26,584 nt of DNA from Hymenochaete sp. R1 (GCA_019400425.1 JAFREE010000241.1:1-26584); one strand, 5' to 3'. Shown: positions 11,377 to 21,712, counted from the first letter of the stretch. Notes: a model not told the origin generated them from the sequence alone. Translations and numbers: made by a program.

Positions 11377-11587
11377 TGTTCCCAGACAATAGGAAGAGGG
11401 CGAGCGGAGAGAAAAGTCAAAAGAACGGTGAACTTGAGTTGGCGCTGTAAATACCACGTGACAGTTAGACGAATAAAATTAAAAAAGAATTTTGGAAATT
11501 CTTTGAGTCAGCAGATAGAGCCGCTGAAGCCGTCTCGGGACCGCATTTCGTTCTTTCTCCTACGACGACGTCAACGACAATAATAGG
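11377..11587. promoter_or_regulatory. Divergent promoter region, mL45 / NMD3
   Basis: 211 bp between two start codons of ribosome-related genes, one mitochondrial and one cytosolic. No TATA box or clear palindromic operator is seen. Shared control is an inference from position. Confidence 0.5.
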
Positions 11588-13540
11588 ATGGAGTTCGTGG
11601 CCACTACGCCAATACATCGAGTGCTTTGCGCAGATTGTGGTACGTCAGATCAAGATGATACGAACCTTTGAAGTTGACCTAGGATTTATAGGAACGCCAA
11701 TCGAGCCTAATAATGCGAATCTGTGTTTAGCATGCTTAAGGAACGCGTATGCTTATCCATGGTTATTGTAGGAATTGACTCTGATATTTCAAGTAGCGTT
11801 GACATCACCGAAGGCATACCCAAGCAAGGTATGTTCGAAAGACTGCGAGTGCATGTAGCCAGACTCATCTCGTCTAGCATCTCTTTCATTCTGCAAGAAC
11901 TGCGAAAGATTTCTTTCGCCTCCGAACACATGGTCCCTCGCAGAACCTGAATCGAGGGAGTTGCTTGCGCTCTGCCTCAAGAAGCTAAAAGGACTCAACA
12001 AAGTCCGCCTCATCGATGCTGGCTTCATCTGGACAGAACCACACTCGAAAAGGATTAAGGTCAAACTAACGATTCAAAAGGAGGTATGTCGGCTTGCGGT
12101 CTCCCAGTGAAATGGTAACTCTAACATCTAAAATTTATCATCGAGGTTTTCGCCTCCACTATACTGCAGCAAATATTTCAGGTCGAGTACATCATTCAGA
12201 ACACTCAGTGTTCGGACTGCGCCAAGATCGCGGCGAAGAATACGTGGAAAGCGCTCGTCCAAGTGCGCCAGAAGGTCCCGCACAAACGGACGTTCCTTTT
12301 CCTTGAGCAGCTGATCCTCAAACACGGCGCTCAAAAGGAGACGATCTCCGTGAAGGAGGTTCGGGATGGATTAGACTTCTTTTATAGTCAACGTAATCAT
12401 GCCATCCGAATGGTCGAATTTTTAAATAGTGTTGTGCCGGTTCGGTGAGCATGGCTGATCTAGTCGCTTTTTCGGTCTGAAGTTCACAAAAATGACATTA
12501 GATCTAAATCATCCGAACAACTACTATCTATTGATACGCATTCCAACACCTCAAATTACAAGTTCACGTATTCCGTCGAGTTATCACCCATTTGCAAGGA
12601 CGATCTTGTCTGTCTCTCACTCAAACAAGCTCGATCCCTGTCCAACATCGCGCCTTTGCTCCTCTGCACGCGTGTTGGTACAGCCATGCATCTAATCGAT
12701 CCAGCCTCCCTGCAATCCGTAGATGTGCCCGCTCATGTTTTCTGGCGGTCGCCCTTCGAGCCACTTGCAAGCACACCCGAACTCGTAGAATTCACGGTGC
12801 TCGATATCGAACCCTCGGGCCCTATCCGTGGAAAGTTGGTACTTGCAGATGCGCAGGTTGCAGTCAATGCTGCCTTCAGATCATCTGCGTCAAAATCTGG
12901 TTCCAATGCCGACATGGACTCAGATTATGCGGCAGATAATCAGATATACCACACCCGTACGCATCTCGGTAACATCCTCCAGCCTGGAGACGCGGTACTG
13001 GGGTATCACCTTACGAAGTCTAACTTCAACTCGGACGAATATGCTGCATTAACCTCTTCTCGCGTGCCTGATATCGTACTCGTCAGGAAGACGTATCCGA
13101 ACCGCAGGAAGAAGAATAAGACAAGACAGTGGAGATTGAAGAGTATGGCGAAGGAAGCTGAAGGAGAAGACGCGGTGGAGGATACGTCAGGGAAAAGCGC
13201 AGGTGTTATTGGACGCATGGGTGGACGAGACCAGAAGAAGGTTGACGAAGATTACGAGCTTTTCTTGCGGGATATTGAGGAAGACGAAGAAATGCGTGCT
13301 GCGGTCAACATGTACAAAAAACCTGGATCTGGGTCTGGTATGGCAGGAGGAAAGACCAAGAAACAAAGGGCGAAAGAGGGTGCGATGGACGTGGACTCAG
13401 AGGTCAAGACACCTGCCGCAGTTCCGGAAGCTTCAATGACTGACGCTGAGGATGAGGACGAGCCCGACTTCCCAGAAGTCAAACTGAATGAATTACTAGA
13501 GGATTTCGATGAGATGACGCTCGGAGAGTCTGACAAATAG
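11588..13540 (+). CDS. NMD3: 60S ribosomal export adaptor NMD3
   Basis: Adaptor that binds nascent 60S subunits and recruits exportin Crm1 for nuclear export. Six exons: 11588-11639, 11692-11746, 11794-11828, 11878-12083, 12146-12444, 12502-13540. The product is 561 aa. The N-terminal zinc-binding region opens with LCADCGTPIEP and LCLACLRN, then VDITEGIPKQ, FCKNCERFL and QCSDC, matching the family's repeated CxxC pairs. Other hallmarks are KVRLIDAGFIWTEPHSKRIK, VRQKVPHKRTFLFLEQLIL and HLIDPASLQ. The C-terminal half holds a basic cluster (NRRKKNKTRQWRLK), likely a nuclear localisation signal. It ends in an acidic leucine-rich stretch (VKLNELLEDFDEMTL) typical of the Crm1-dependent export signal. 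Introns are 52, 47, 49, 62 and 57 nt. The fourth intron appears to end in an unusual GAG acceptor. Slightly longer than yeast Nmd3 (518 aa) because of the acidic tail. Confidence 0.97.
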
Positions 13541-13644
13541 ATTTGACGTGTTTAAATTACACATGTATGATGTATTGTGCTGTTGTAAACCGATGCTGCA
13601 TAAGCTCTCGTTTGAACATGTCTTTGAGTAAAGGGACTCGCTTT

Positions 13645-13650
13645 AATAAA
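13645..13650 (+). terminator. Possible polyadenylation signal for NMD3
   Basis: A perfect AATAAA lies 104 nt after the NMD3 stop and 51 nt before the RPB10 stop on the other strand. Position fits an NMD3 3' end; fungal signals are loose, so this is suggestive only. Confidence 0.4.
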
Positions 13651-13700
13651 GACAGTACTAGAAAACCAGAGGATGAATGCGCGTCAAATATACGCTCTCT

Positions 13701-14107
13701 TCAAGCCTGTGCCGGTATTGCTGTTGCATCGCTCGGAAGTGAAGAACGTTCTTGCACTACGGGAAATGTGAGCAGCAAACCAAGCAAGAGCATAGGGAGA
13801 GGCGCACTCGTATAAAGGAGGAGTTTTTCGATGAGGTCAACATGCGTCAAGACCATTCGCCTGCAGCAGTACCGTTCGCAGCGTACTTCGTCGAGCGCAT
13901 CTCTGTACCGTAAAAGGTCAGAAATAATGATAGCAGGTACTTTACTAAGACGACGCACCCTTCGCTGACACCTTCAGCAAGAAGAGTCATGTAACGGTCC
14001 CAGACGTCGCCGACAACCTTTCCGCACGAGAAACAGCGCACAGGAATAATCTAGAGTTAGAGTGTTCGTCACACTCTATCGATTTTAACTCAAGCATAGC
14101 TTACCAT
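13701..14107 (-). CDS. RPB10: RNA polymerase subunit RPB10 (RPABC5)
   Basis: Small zinc-binding subunit shared by RNA polymerases I, II and III. Four exons: 14107-14105 (the ATG alone), 14050-13959, 13902-13808, 13756-13701; introns of 54, 56 and 51 nt. The product is 81 aa, against 70 in yeast. It opens with the near-invariant [16 protein letters not shown], giving the CxxCG half of the zinc site, and has the second half in CERYCCRRM, then [13 protein letters not shown]. The last intron is 51 nt and has no in-frame stop, so retaining it would give a 98-aa protein. I prefer splicing because it gives YTMQERS, which lines up with the family's YNPLERT. The stop codon is 161 bp from the NMD3 stop on the opposite strand. 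Confidence 0.95.
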
Positions 14108-14379
14108 AGTGGTTCAAGTACCAGAAGATGGAATGGAGAGACAGAGTTAGAGCCAGTGGTGATTTCCCGAATTCGCTTAGATAGTGTGCGTCGATTTTCT
14201 AGTGCCGATCTTTTACCATAAAGGGACGCCAGCTCATCAAGCGCGAATGCATTCCCCGAGCTCACAGCTCTCTTTTACTTGCATAGCATAGCTCTCTTCT
14301 TACTCTCGTGTCTCTGACATCGTCTACGCAACGTACGTGAGCAGGATATACGCACGAACACAGTGAAGGCTAGCCTATC
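14108..14379. promoter_or_regulatory. Divergent promoter region, RPB10 / SEC62
   Basis: 272 bp between the two start codons. No clear TATA box. A pyrimidine-rich stretch precedes SEC62 (about 14265-14320). Confidence 0.5.
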
Positions 14380-15425
14380 ATGGAACAACAACAAAAAGCA
14401 CCCAAAGATATTCGTGCCGTTGCTGACTTCCTCCGGAGTAGTAAGTCGGGCATGAAGACACGTATCGGTGTCCTCAACGGCAAGCGGGTAGACTACTTCA
14501 AAGGCAAGTTTGTAGTCTCATATACGATGCTGCTTCACTCTGAACAGTATTATCGTTTGCTTGTGCATATCATTTAGGCAAAACCGCAGTCAAAGCCCTC
14601 CTCTCGCCCGCCTACACCAAGCTTAAGCACGTCCCTCCAGTAGCATCTGAAGAAGATGCGGTCAAAGTCCTCAACTCCGTCATCCCCTATGCCTTCTATC
14701 TCCGCGTTCAACGCGCCGATGCTGCCGCGAACCCGCAAAATGCCAAAGCTGCTTCAAGTAGCGGTGGTGGGAAAGGCCCCAAAACGTTAATGCTCAGCTC
14801 AACGCAGCAGTTCACCGCCGATGACATTCTCGCTTGGTTCTACGAAGGCTCGCAATGGACGACGTATCTTGGCGGTCTGGCTATGGTTGCACTGTTGCTA
14901 GCAGGCGTGATGTTCCCGCTCTGGCCACAGTCGCTGCGCACAGGTGTATGGTACCTAAGTATCGGCTTCCTTGGCCTCATTGGGTTATTCATCGTGATAG
15001 CAATTCTACGTTTGATCTTCTACATTATTACGGTCATTGTTGTACCTCCTGGGATATGGGTATTTCCGAAACTATTCGCGGATGTTGGTGTTGTGAGTAC
15101 TCGCAGACCCTCGCTTTCCTTCGAATATTTTTTTGATACGTTCGATGACACTTAGATCGAATCGTTCATCCCTTTCTGGGAATGGGATCTCCCCAAGAAG
15201 AAGAAGAGCAAAAAGTCGCGAAAGGAGAAGCAAGAAGTAGCGGTTGGTGAAGTCTCTGAGAAAAGCAAAGGCAAAGCGAAAGAAGCATCTGTTGCAAGTT
15301 CGGGCGCAAGTACTCCGGTGAATGGGACAAGCACTGGGTTAAAAGTAGACGGGGCAGAGACGTCCGGAGACTCGAGACCTGTTAGTCGGGCTGCAACTGT
15401 CGAAGATGCCCCGGACGAGGACTAG
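14380..15425 (+). CDS. SEC62: ER translocation protein Sec62
   Basis: Subunit of the Sec62/63 complex for post-translational protein import into the ER. Three exons: 14380-14503, 14578-15092, 15156-15425. The product is 302 aa. The cytosolic N-terminal domain carries the family motifs AVADFLRSSKSGMKTRIGVL, GKRVDYFKGK, VIPYAFYLRVQR and WFYEGSQW. Two membrane spans follow, at about 138-158 (TYLGGLAMVALLLAGVMFPLW) and about 165-195, with the family's PPGIWVFP just after. The C-terminal tail begins with FIPFWEWDLPKKKKSKKSRK, a basic patch, and becomes Ser-rich and acidic at the end. The first intron (14504-14577, 74 nt) starts with GCAAGT rather than GT; no GT donor nearby keeps the conserved YFKGK frame. 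The second intron is 63 nt. Confidence 0.95.
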
Positions 15426-15890
15426 GTTATTAGGAGCGGGTTGTTCTGTTTGGTTTTTATTTTCGTCCCTTTTTTTTATCTCTTCTCGTCCTCGGTCTTT
15501 CTTTCCATTGCCTTTCTGTTGGGGCCGAGTCTCCTTGGGGGCACTTTTTCCCGTATCCCTCTGTCTTTAATCGCACGTCACCTATACATGTTACCATTTC
15601 TTCTAAAATAATGAGTTTCACCCGCCTTTGCCTTCCTCTTACCTGTTCGACACTCTGAGATTACACAAACTACCTCCACATAGCTACGTTGTTGACTCGA
15701 ATTGGGATTGGCATGCCAAAACATTTGGGCAACTATTCTTGACGAAGCTTGAGTACTTCCATAAATTATAAAACGGTACTTTTCATTGATTTAATCCGGA
15801 TTATACTAAATCATCCAAAATCTAACTTTCGATGTAAAAATGATTACCCTCAAATGTGTTGACTATCAGGAAGACTCAGCCAATTGTTTC
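15426..15890. other. Intergenic between convergent SEC62 and the Mgr3-like gene
   Basis: 465 bp holding both 3' UTRs. The SEC62 side is pyrimidine-rich (about 15450-15560); the middle is AT-rich (about 15760-15840). No gene or repeat seen. Confidence 0.6.
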
Positions 15891-17795
15891 TTAATTCTTG
15901 CCTTGATTGTTATCCAAAATGCGTTGCACTCTCCTCGCACCCTCCAATGCTATCTGTGCTTGCTCCCTCTGTTCCTTCGTTCCCGACTTTTGTACCTGTG
16001 CCCTGAGAGTCCGATATGAAGCACTATATGATCGGAGGGCTGCCTCCAGTTGGTTGCGTTCCTAAGTTTGCAAGGAATGCGTCGAAATCAGTCAGACTCG
16101 GAGATCAATACTATGAAAAAGGTCGAAGGTGACGTGAATCCTCACCTCGTAGTAGATACCAGCGTTATACAACACTGCAGGATACGTCATCTCACACAAC
16201 GTCGCACCTATTATCGCTTCATCGCTTCCCTTCTCTTTCCGCACCTGAACCTCAGCCATAAGTCTCTTTGTCCTCGTCAAAACGCGTGGTAGATCCCTTT
16301 CCAGAGATTCTCTTCTTTCTTGTTTAGATTGTAAGTGATTGCGGTCGCTTTTATTGATCATCTCCATCAATAACGCGAAGTGCGCATTTTCAATTTGGAG
16401 TGCTTGGCAGAGCTCTTGGATATTTGGTAAAGGAGAATGAGTAGGGTCAATACTGGGGCTGGTACTGGATTTTGGGGCCGTGAGGAGGCTGGAAGCGATG
16501 CGGTAGAGGGTGATAGCTCTTCTGCATTGAATATTGAAGTGAGTATGTGTTTCACTGGAACCTCGTGATGGAGGGAGAGGGGACAAAGATGACATACTCC
16601 AGTTTACCTTGACGAGCGTAAAAGGCACCCAGCCGTTCCATCGGCGCAGCGAGTTCGGTTCGTGTCAAGGTAACCCACGCAGGGAGACCAAGCTCGTCGA
16701 CCTCAGTCCCAGAACTCAACACTTCTCGCAACGTTGCCCTACCTTCTTCATTCTCCTTTGATTGACTACCATTCTTTTTATCTTCATTGGAGTCTAATTT
16801 GGAATGAGTCCCAGGTTCTCGTTCAAACTTGGCTCCAACTCTTTTGAGTCCGTACTCGCTCTGCACGAGTCGCATGGACGTGGTCATTGCAAACCCAAGA
16901 ATCGGTTCCTCGTCTTCAGGCCTCTGAAGAAGCTCGGCAAGGTCTCCCAATTTCAGTGCAATAGCTACAGCGCGCATTGAATCGCGGAAATCGAGAGTAT
17001 CTGGTCCGGGACTGGGTGTTTGGAGGAAGGGAGAAGAGGAGGAAGTTTCAGGTGTCGGCGAAGTCTTCTTAGAACCGTCTACGTAGAGTTCTAGCGCCGT
17101 CTTAAGCACATCGAAAGCTTCCTCTTGTTGGTCCGTCATTTCGAGTACATCTGCAAGCGCGATGGCCACGCCAGAGACTTTTAGGTATGAATAAGGTTCT
17201 AATGCTTCTGAAGGAAGTTGGCGAACGTTATCCCAGGCCCTGGTTCCAGCATTAATATGGTCGTTACCACGAAGAGAGACCTAAGGTCACGTACCTCATG
17301 AAGTGTCTCTGGCTGAGCTTCAAGTCACCCCTCTCTTTTGCCCTTAATGCTGAACGGAGATCTCCCCGAACTTCGGAGGGCCACATCGTCAAGGTATTGT
17401 AGATGTCATAACTAGCAGACCGCCACGAAATAGTCCCATGCGCAAGAACGTAGTAAACTTGTTGTAATAAGTAAAAAAGAAAAGTCGACGTACAGACCCC
17501 AAGCCGTAGCGCCGACGCCAAATACAAGAAGAGCTCCGAGGACATGGGAAACTTTGAAAGGCGAGGTCGACGGCACTGCGGTTGAGTAACCTCTCTTTCC
17601 AGGTCTCTCAATCACCCTACGCGAATTTACACTCAGAGCGAGTTTTTGGGAGTCTGCGTTTATACTGCGGCTCGAACTTAAGCCCGGAAGGAGGGTATGG
17701 CTATGACGTTTAACTTCGCATCTTCTTGGAGGCGATTTGACGCGGCTTGTCGAGTATTTTGGGGATATTTTGCCTTGCCTTAGTCCGGAGAGCAT
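15891..17795 (-). CDS. Mitochondrial TPR protein, Mgr3-like
   Basis: Probably the fungal Mgr3 type, an inner-membrane adaptor of the i-AAA (Yme1) protease; the assignment is by architecture and the WPSEVRGDLR region, so moderate. Five exons: 17795-17494, 17411-17295, 17239-16608, 16516-16146, 16061-15891. The product is 530 aa. The N-terminus is basic, Ser-rich and nearly free of acidic residues (presequence, up to RGYSTA). A single membrane helix follows at about 80-98 (VLGALLVFGVGATAWGL). Then come helical TPR-like repeats (LKLSQRHFMRAWDNV, VAIALADVLEMTDQQEEAFD, MERLGAFYARQ, LYNAGIYYERNQLEAALRSY) split by low-complexity Ser/Pro/Lys segments. Introns are 82, 55, 91 and 84 nt. The third intron's ends are uncertain: the only frame-keeping GT/AG pair removes GKLEY from a TPR helix and uses a GAG acceptor. 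Confidence 0.75.
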
Positions 17796-18339
17796 AAGAG
17801 AGCTTGCTGCTGGTGACCGAGCGTTGCAAGACGGGTGAAGGCCAAAGACGGAAATATATTCGAGAGTCAGTCAAAGTCAAAGGCGCGGTCGCCTTTGAGC
17901 ACGACTGATCGACAACAGGCTCAGAAATGAGCCTCCGTAGTTCACTGTTCATAATTTGACCAGGAGGGAGGCAGCTGTTACCCGATTCCCTAGCTCTGGG
18001 ATTATGGAAGGCCTTTGAGAACACAAGAACGAGAATTTCGTAGAATTTTTGCACATGCAGTTGCAGGTACTCGCCAGTCCAATGAACTATGTCAATCTGT
18101 GTCAGAGCAATACAAAAGCTAACTGCAATGACGACGATTTAACAAACTCATCACCGGAGACGTCGTACCTTTCTAATACGCAAACAACTCTTAAGTCATG
18201 TAACCAAAGAAGAGAAGGGGGGGGGGGGGGAGTATTACTTCAATGCAACATTAGCATCAATTGTTACGAACATGACTGTTTCTATCATTTAAACCAAAGG
18301 TCGAAATCATTGCACGATAATTATCTCTGAATGATAAAA
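17796..18339. other. Intergenic, MIX17 3' end and Mgr3-like promoter
   Basis: 544 bp between tandem - strand genes. It contains a G14 homopolymer listed separately. Open frames here lack recognisable motifs. Confidence 0.55.
18217..18230 (+). repeat. G14 homopolymer
   Basis: Fourteen consecutive G on the + strand, about 110 nt downstream of the MIX17 stop on the transcribed strand (read there as C14). The length is likely to vary between reads and strains. Confidence 0.9.
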
Positions 18340-19032
18340 TTAGTACGGCTTCGCCGCTTGCTGGCACTAAACGTAGCCTTGTAAGCAAAGACACGAGAAT
18401 AAGAAACAGAGTAATACGTACCGCCTTGAGTTGCTCAAGGTACCACATGCACGGTTGCAGCTCTTTCGTTCTTTCAAGGCATTCTTGAAGGCCTAATGCA
18501 AGTATACGTCAGCAGAGGTGTTTTTTCATATCACATGAAATGAAATGACTCACTCTGCGAAGCTCCCGCACACGCTGCTCCTCCCTCCTGCTGGTACTGA
18601 CCAAATTGCGCCTGCTGATTCACCGGCTGACCAGCAGCGGCAGGCGGTGAGTTGTCCTGCGCCTGAGCCTGATCTGAGCTTCCACCCCAAATCATGCGCG
18701 AGATTCCATGTCCCATAACAGAGCCTGCAGCAACGGACGCTGCATTGGCCATTATAGAACCCATCATACTTGGTTGTTGAGACTGAGACTGGGCATGGGA
18801 GTCCGAGTGGGCGCGAGCAGGGGCGGGTGGCCCACCGTAAGGACCGGTATTGCTTTGACTCCCATATCCAGCAGCAGCAGGTGCTGCTGCAGTGCTATGT
18901 GTCCGCTGTTGAGGAGCGGAGCTTGTGCGAGGTGCAGTTGGACGAGAGCGGGATTGACGCTGCAAAAGAAAAAAAAAAAGCTTAGGCGAGTTCCGTACTG
19001 TGTCGTTCAAGCATATATCAGCTTACAGGCAT
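18340..19032 (-). CDS. MIX17: Twin CX9C mitochondrial protein MIX17 (CHCHD2/CHCHD10 family)
   Basis: Intermembrane-space protein imported through the Mia40 disulfide relay. Four exons: 19032-19027 (ATG CCT only), 18959-18554, 18492-18422, 18366-18340; introns of 67, 61 and 55 nt. The product is 169 aa. It begins MPRQSRSRPTAPR, the family's conserved basic start. A low-complexity Ala/Pro/Gln/Ser region follows, then the hydrophobic Ala/Gly segment (MMGSIMANAASVAAGSVMGH, about residues 80-100), then a Gln-rich spacer with AQFGQYQQ. The CHCH domain has C132-x9-C142 and C152-x9-C162, exactly spaced, and ends CQQAAKPY. The spacing of all four cysteines depends on the three splice joins and so confirms them. 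The 6-nt first coding exon and the 27-nt last exon would be missed by ORF-based gene finding. Confidence 0.93.
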
Positions 19033-19497
19033 GGTAAATGCAACAAACAGCCACCGAAGATAGAAATTTGATGAAGAGACGATAGATGCTGGTGGTCAAG
19101 AGGCAAAAAGCGACGAAGACGAGTTTCGGCTCTCAGCCAAAGCCTAGTTGAGGAGGAAAAGAGAGCAGCCGGCCCGTGCACGTAAGCGGGGATGCCGATT
19201 TTTGCTCCGCGCCACCGCATTGCGTTTCATGGCTCACTGTTCGTCAATTATTTGCCTTTCTTGAATTCTAGCAGATTTTCGAGATTCATGAAGTCTGAGA
19301 GCATTTTTCAGGCTCAATATACTTTGATTTATTTCATTGAAGGGTAAAATCGAGAAAGAGAAACGTTGACAAATGCTACCCAAGCTAATCAAACTAAATC
19401 CGAACGAAATATCTAGGAATAAAAGGCGTGCATATCTTATATCTATGTAGGTAAAGAGGGGAGGGTAAAATTTGACGGTTTGTTCGTGCGTGAAGGT
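19033..19497. other. Intergenic, malic enzyme 3' end and MIX17 promoter
   Basis: 465 bp between tandem - strand genes; AT-rich from about 19230 to 19460. No repeat or RNA gene recognised. Confidence 0.55.
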
Positions 19498-21712
19498 TTA
19501 GATCTGCGGGGTCCACATCCTGCTTTTTACAAACTCCTGTAGCTGTGCGTCGTTCAATCCGCGGATCTCTTCATTCCGGTCGGCGCCCTGGGAAAAGCAC
19601 GTAACCCGTGAGTTGGAAGTCTCGCTATAATACATTACAGTACTCACATCTTCCTGCGCGGCCCGGATGACTTTCGCGGCAATCTGCACACTAATCTCAC
19701 GGATACGTTCAAGGCGCGGATACACCATCCCCAGTTCGTTCTCCTCCGTGGTCAACGAATCTGCTAAAGCGAGGGAGGCGGTTTCGACCATATGGTCAGA
19801 CACTCTCGAAGTACGCGAAAGAATAGCACCAAGACCCAGTCCTAGCAGTCTTATTAGATACGTTTGTACACGACACTGGCAGAAGCTGTTAAAGATACGC
19901 ACCAGGAAAAATGTACATATTGTTGCCCTGTCCTGGGTAGTACTCTTTGCCCTTATACGACAGTTGGGGGAATGGGGAGCCCGACGCAAAGACGACGCGC
20001 CCGTCGGACCACTCGACGGCTTCATCGAATTGGCACTCCGAGAGACGAACCGGGTTTGACAAAGGGAAAATAATGGGGCGAGGGTTCAGCTGCGTCATAG
20101 CCTCGACAACGTCTTTATTGAAGGCACCCTTAATGTACACAAAATTGGATGAGATACTTCGTCGGTGTATATAGTGTTAAACTCGCTCACGTAGATAGTG
20201 GAAAGACCGAGTAAAGCGGTCGGTTTGACGTACTCGATGATATCGAGGAGGTTCTTCATGACAGGGCCAGAGTAGTCGTTCCTCGAGAAATCTAAAAAAA
20301 AATTATTTAATTATCCTTCATAAGAATCAGTCAGAGCTTCTGGTCTCCTACTCACACTTCTTATGCTCAGCCATTGGCCCTCGCGCATCAAATATCAACC
20401 CCTGAGAGTCTACGAACCACACTCTCCTTCTCGCCTCCTCCTTGTCCATTCCTTGTAACGTGAAGAAGCTCATAAGCTGAGTCGCGACGCCAACCCCGGC
20501 GGAGCCTGCGCCAAGGAATAAAATCCGCTGGTCCGCAAGGTCACGACCAGAAGCCGCTGACGCGATCTTCGCGGCGTTGACGAAACCAGATAGGACGACG
20601 GCACCGGTGCCTTGGATATCGTCATTGAAGACGGGGTATTTGTCCCGGAAACGCGAGAGATATTCGAAAGCGTTGTCCGTCGAGAAATCCTGAATGCATT
20701 TCAGTGAAGGGCAATTTTTTGTGTATAGGGGACAGTTTGTGCACCTCGAATTGGACAAGCAGCTTGGGGAATGCACGGTGCATCTCCTCCATGAACTCCT
20801 CCATGAACTCGGTCATTTCCGAACCAGAGACGCGCCTCCTTCGAAGACCGAGGTAAAGCGGGTCATCGAGGAACTTTTGGTTGTTGGTTCCGAGATCAAG
20901 GCAGATGGGAATCGTAGATTGAGGTCGAATCCTTCGGAAGACAAGGCAGAAACAAAGTAAATGAACGAGTCAGTTGACTGAATCTTGAAAAGCGTAGGTT
21001 TGAGACTTCTCACCCTGCGCCAGCAATATATAGTGAGAGCTTTCCTATAGAGATGGGCATGCCATTCACACCAAGATCACCCAAGCCGAGGATGCGTGAG
21101 CCTGTGCATTTATAATAGGGGATGAGTTAATGGATCCGTCCATTTGTTGAAAGAAGGAACAAGAAACATCGTACCATCGGTTACAACGGAAATACGCGCA
21201 TCCTCCTTGCGAGGCCAGCTATCCAGTATGCTTTTGATGTTTCCTTTGTCTTCGATAGAAATGAACTACGAATAATATTAGCTCTGATATGAGATGACAG
21301 GCTCAGAACACTCACCAGTCCTTCTGGCCTGCGGAAGATGCTTGAATAAGTTAAACAAGCGTCTCCTACCGTCGGCGTGTAAATGAGCGGGCACACTTCC
21401 TGCGTTCACACCACCGTGTTCAAATTCATCTTCAGCAACCTATCCATAAATCATGATAGCGATAACACTCACCGACATATTTCCCATCGCCAGGTGATAG
21501 AACATATCCTCATCTGAATTTTTCAGTTGCGAGAGGTAAATGTACTTCTCGATTGTCTTGTCCTTTGAACGGAGCTGGGCGAGGCATCGTTGGGCGTGAA
21601 CGGAGCTCGAAAGCATGGGCGGGATCATCCCACGGGGAGGCTTGGGCGGCGCTGCGAAGGCCATAGGAATGCGTGCGTCGAGGGTGGAGAGACGGGACAT
21701 GATGCGTTCCAT
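19498..21712 (-). CDS. Malic enzyme (malate oxidoreductase, decarboxylating)
   Basis: Converts malate to pyruvate and CO2 with reduction of NAD(P)+. Ten exons: 21712-21473, 21399-21316, 21265-21175, 21101-21014, 20931-20745, 20689-20356, 20291-20191, 20128-19903, 19841-19648, 19587-19498; introns of 50-82 nt. The product is 544 aa. Catalytic Tyr87 is in LIYTPTVG and Lys159 in SIGKLSLY. The metal ligands are Glu230/Asp231 and Asp254 (FNDDIQGTG). [15 protein letters not shown] and the dinucleotide motif GAGSAG (290-295) are intact, as is [10 protein letters not shown]. The helix before the metal site contains a short internal repeat (EFMEEFMEE). There is no evident mitochondrial presequence from this start, so it may be cytosolic. 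The N-terminus departs from the family: the usual NKGxAFTxxER segment is replaced by [14 protein letters not shown]. An alternative 5' exon at 22090-22021, spliced to 21664, cannot be excluded. Confidence 0.95.
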
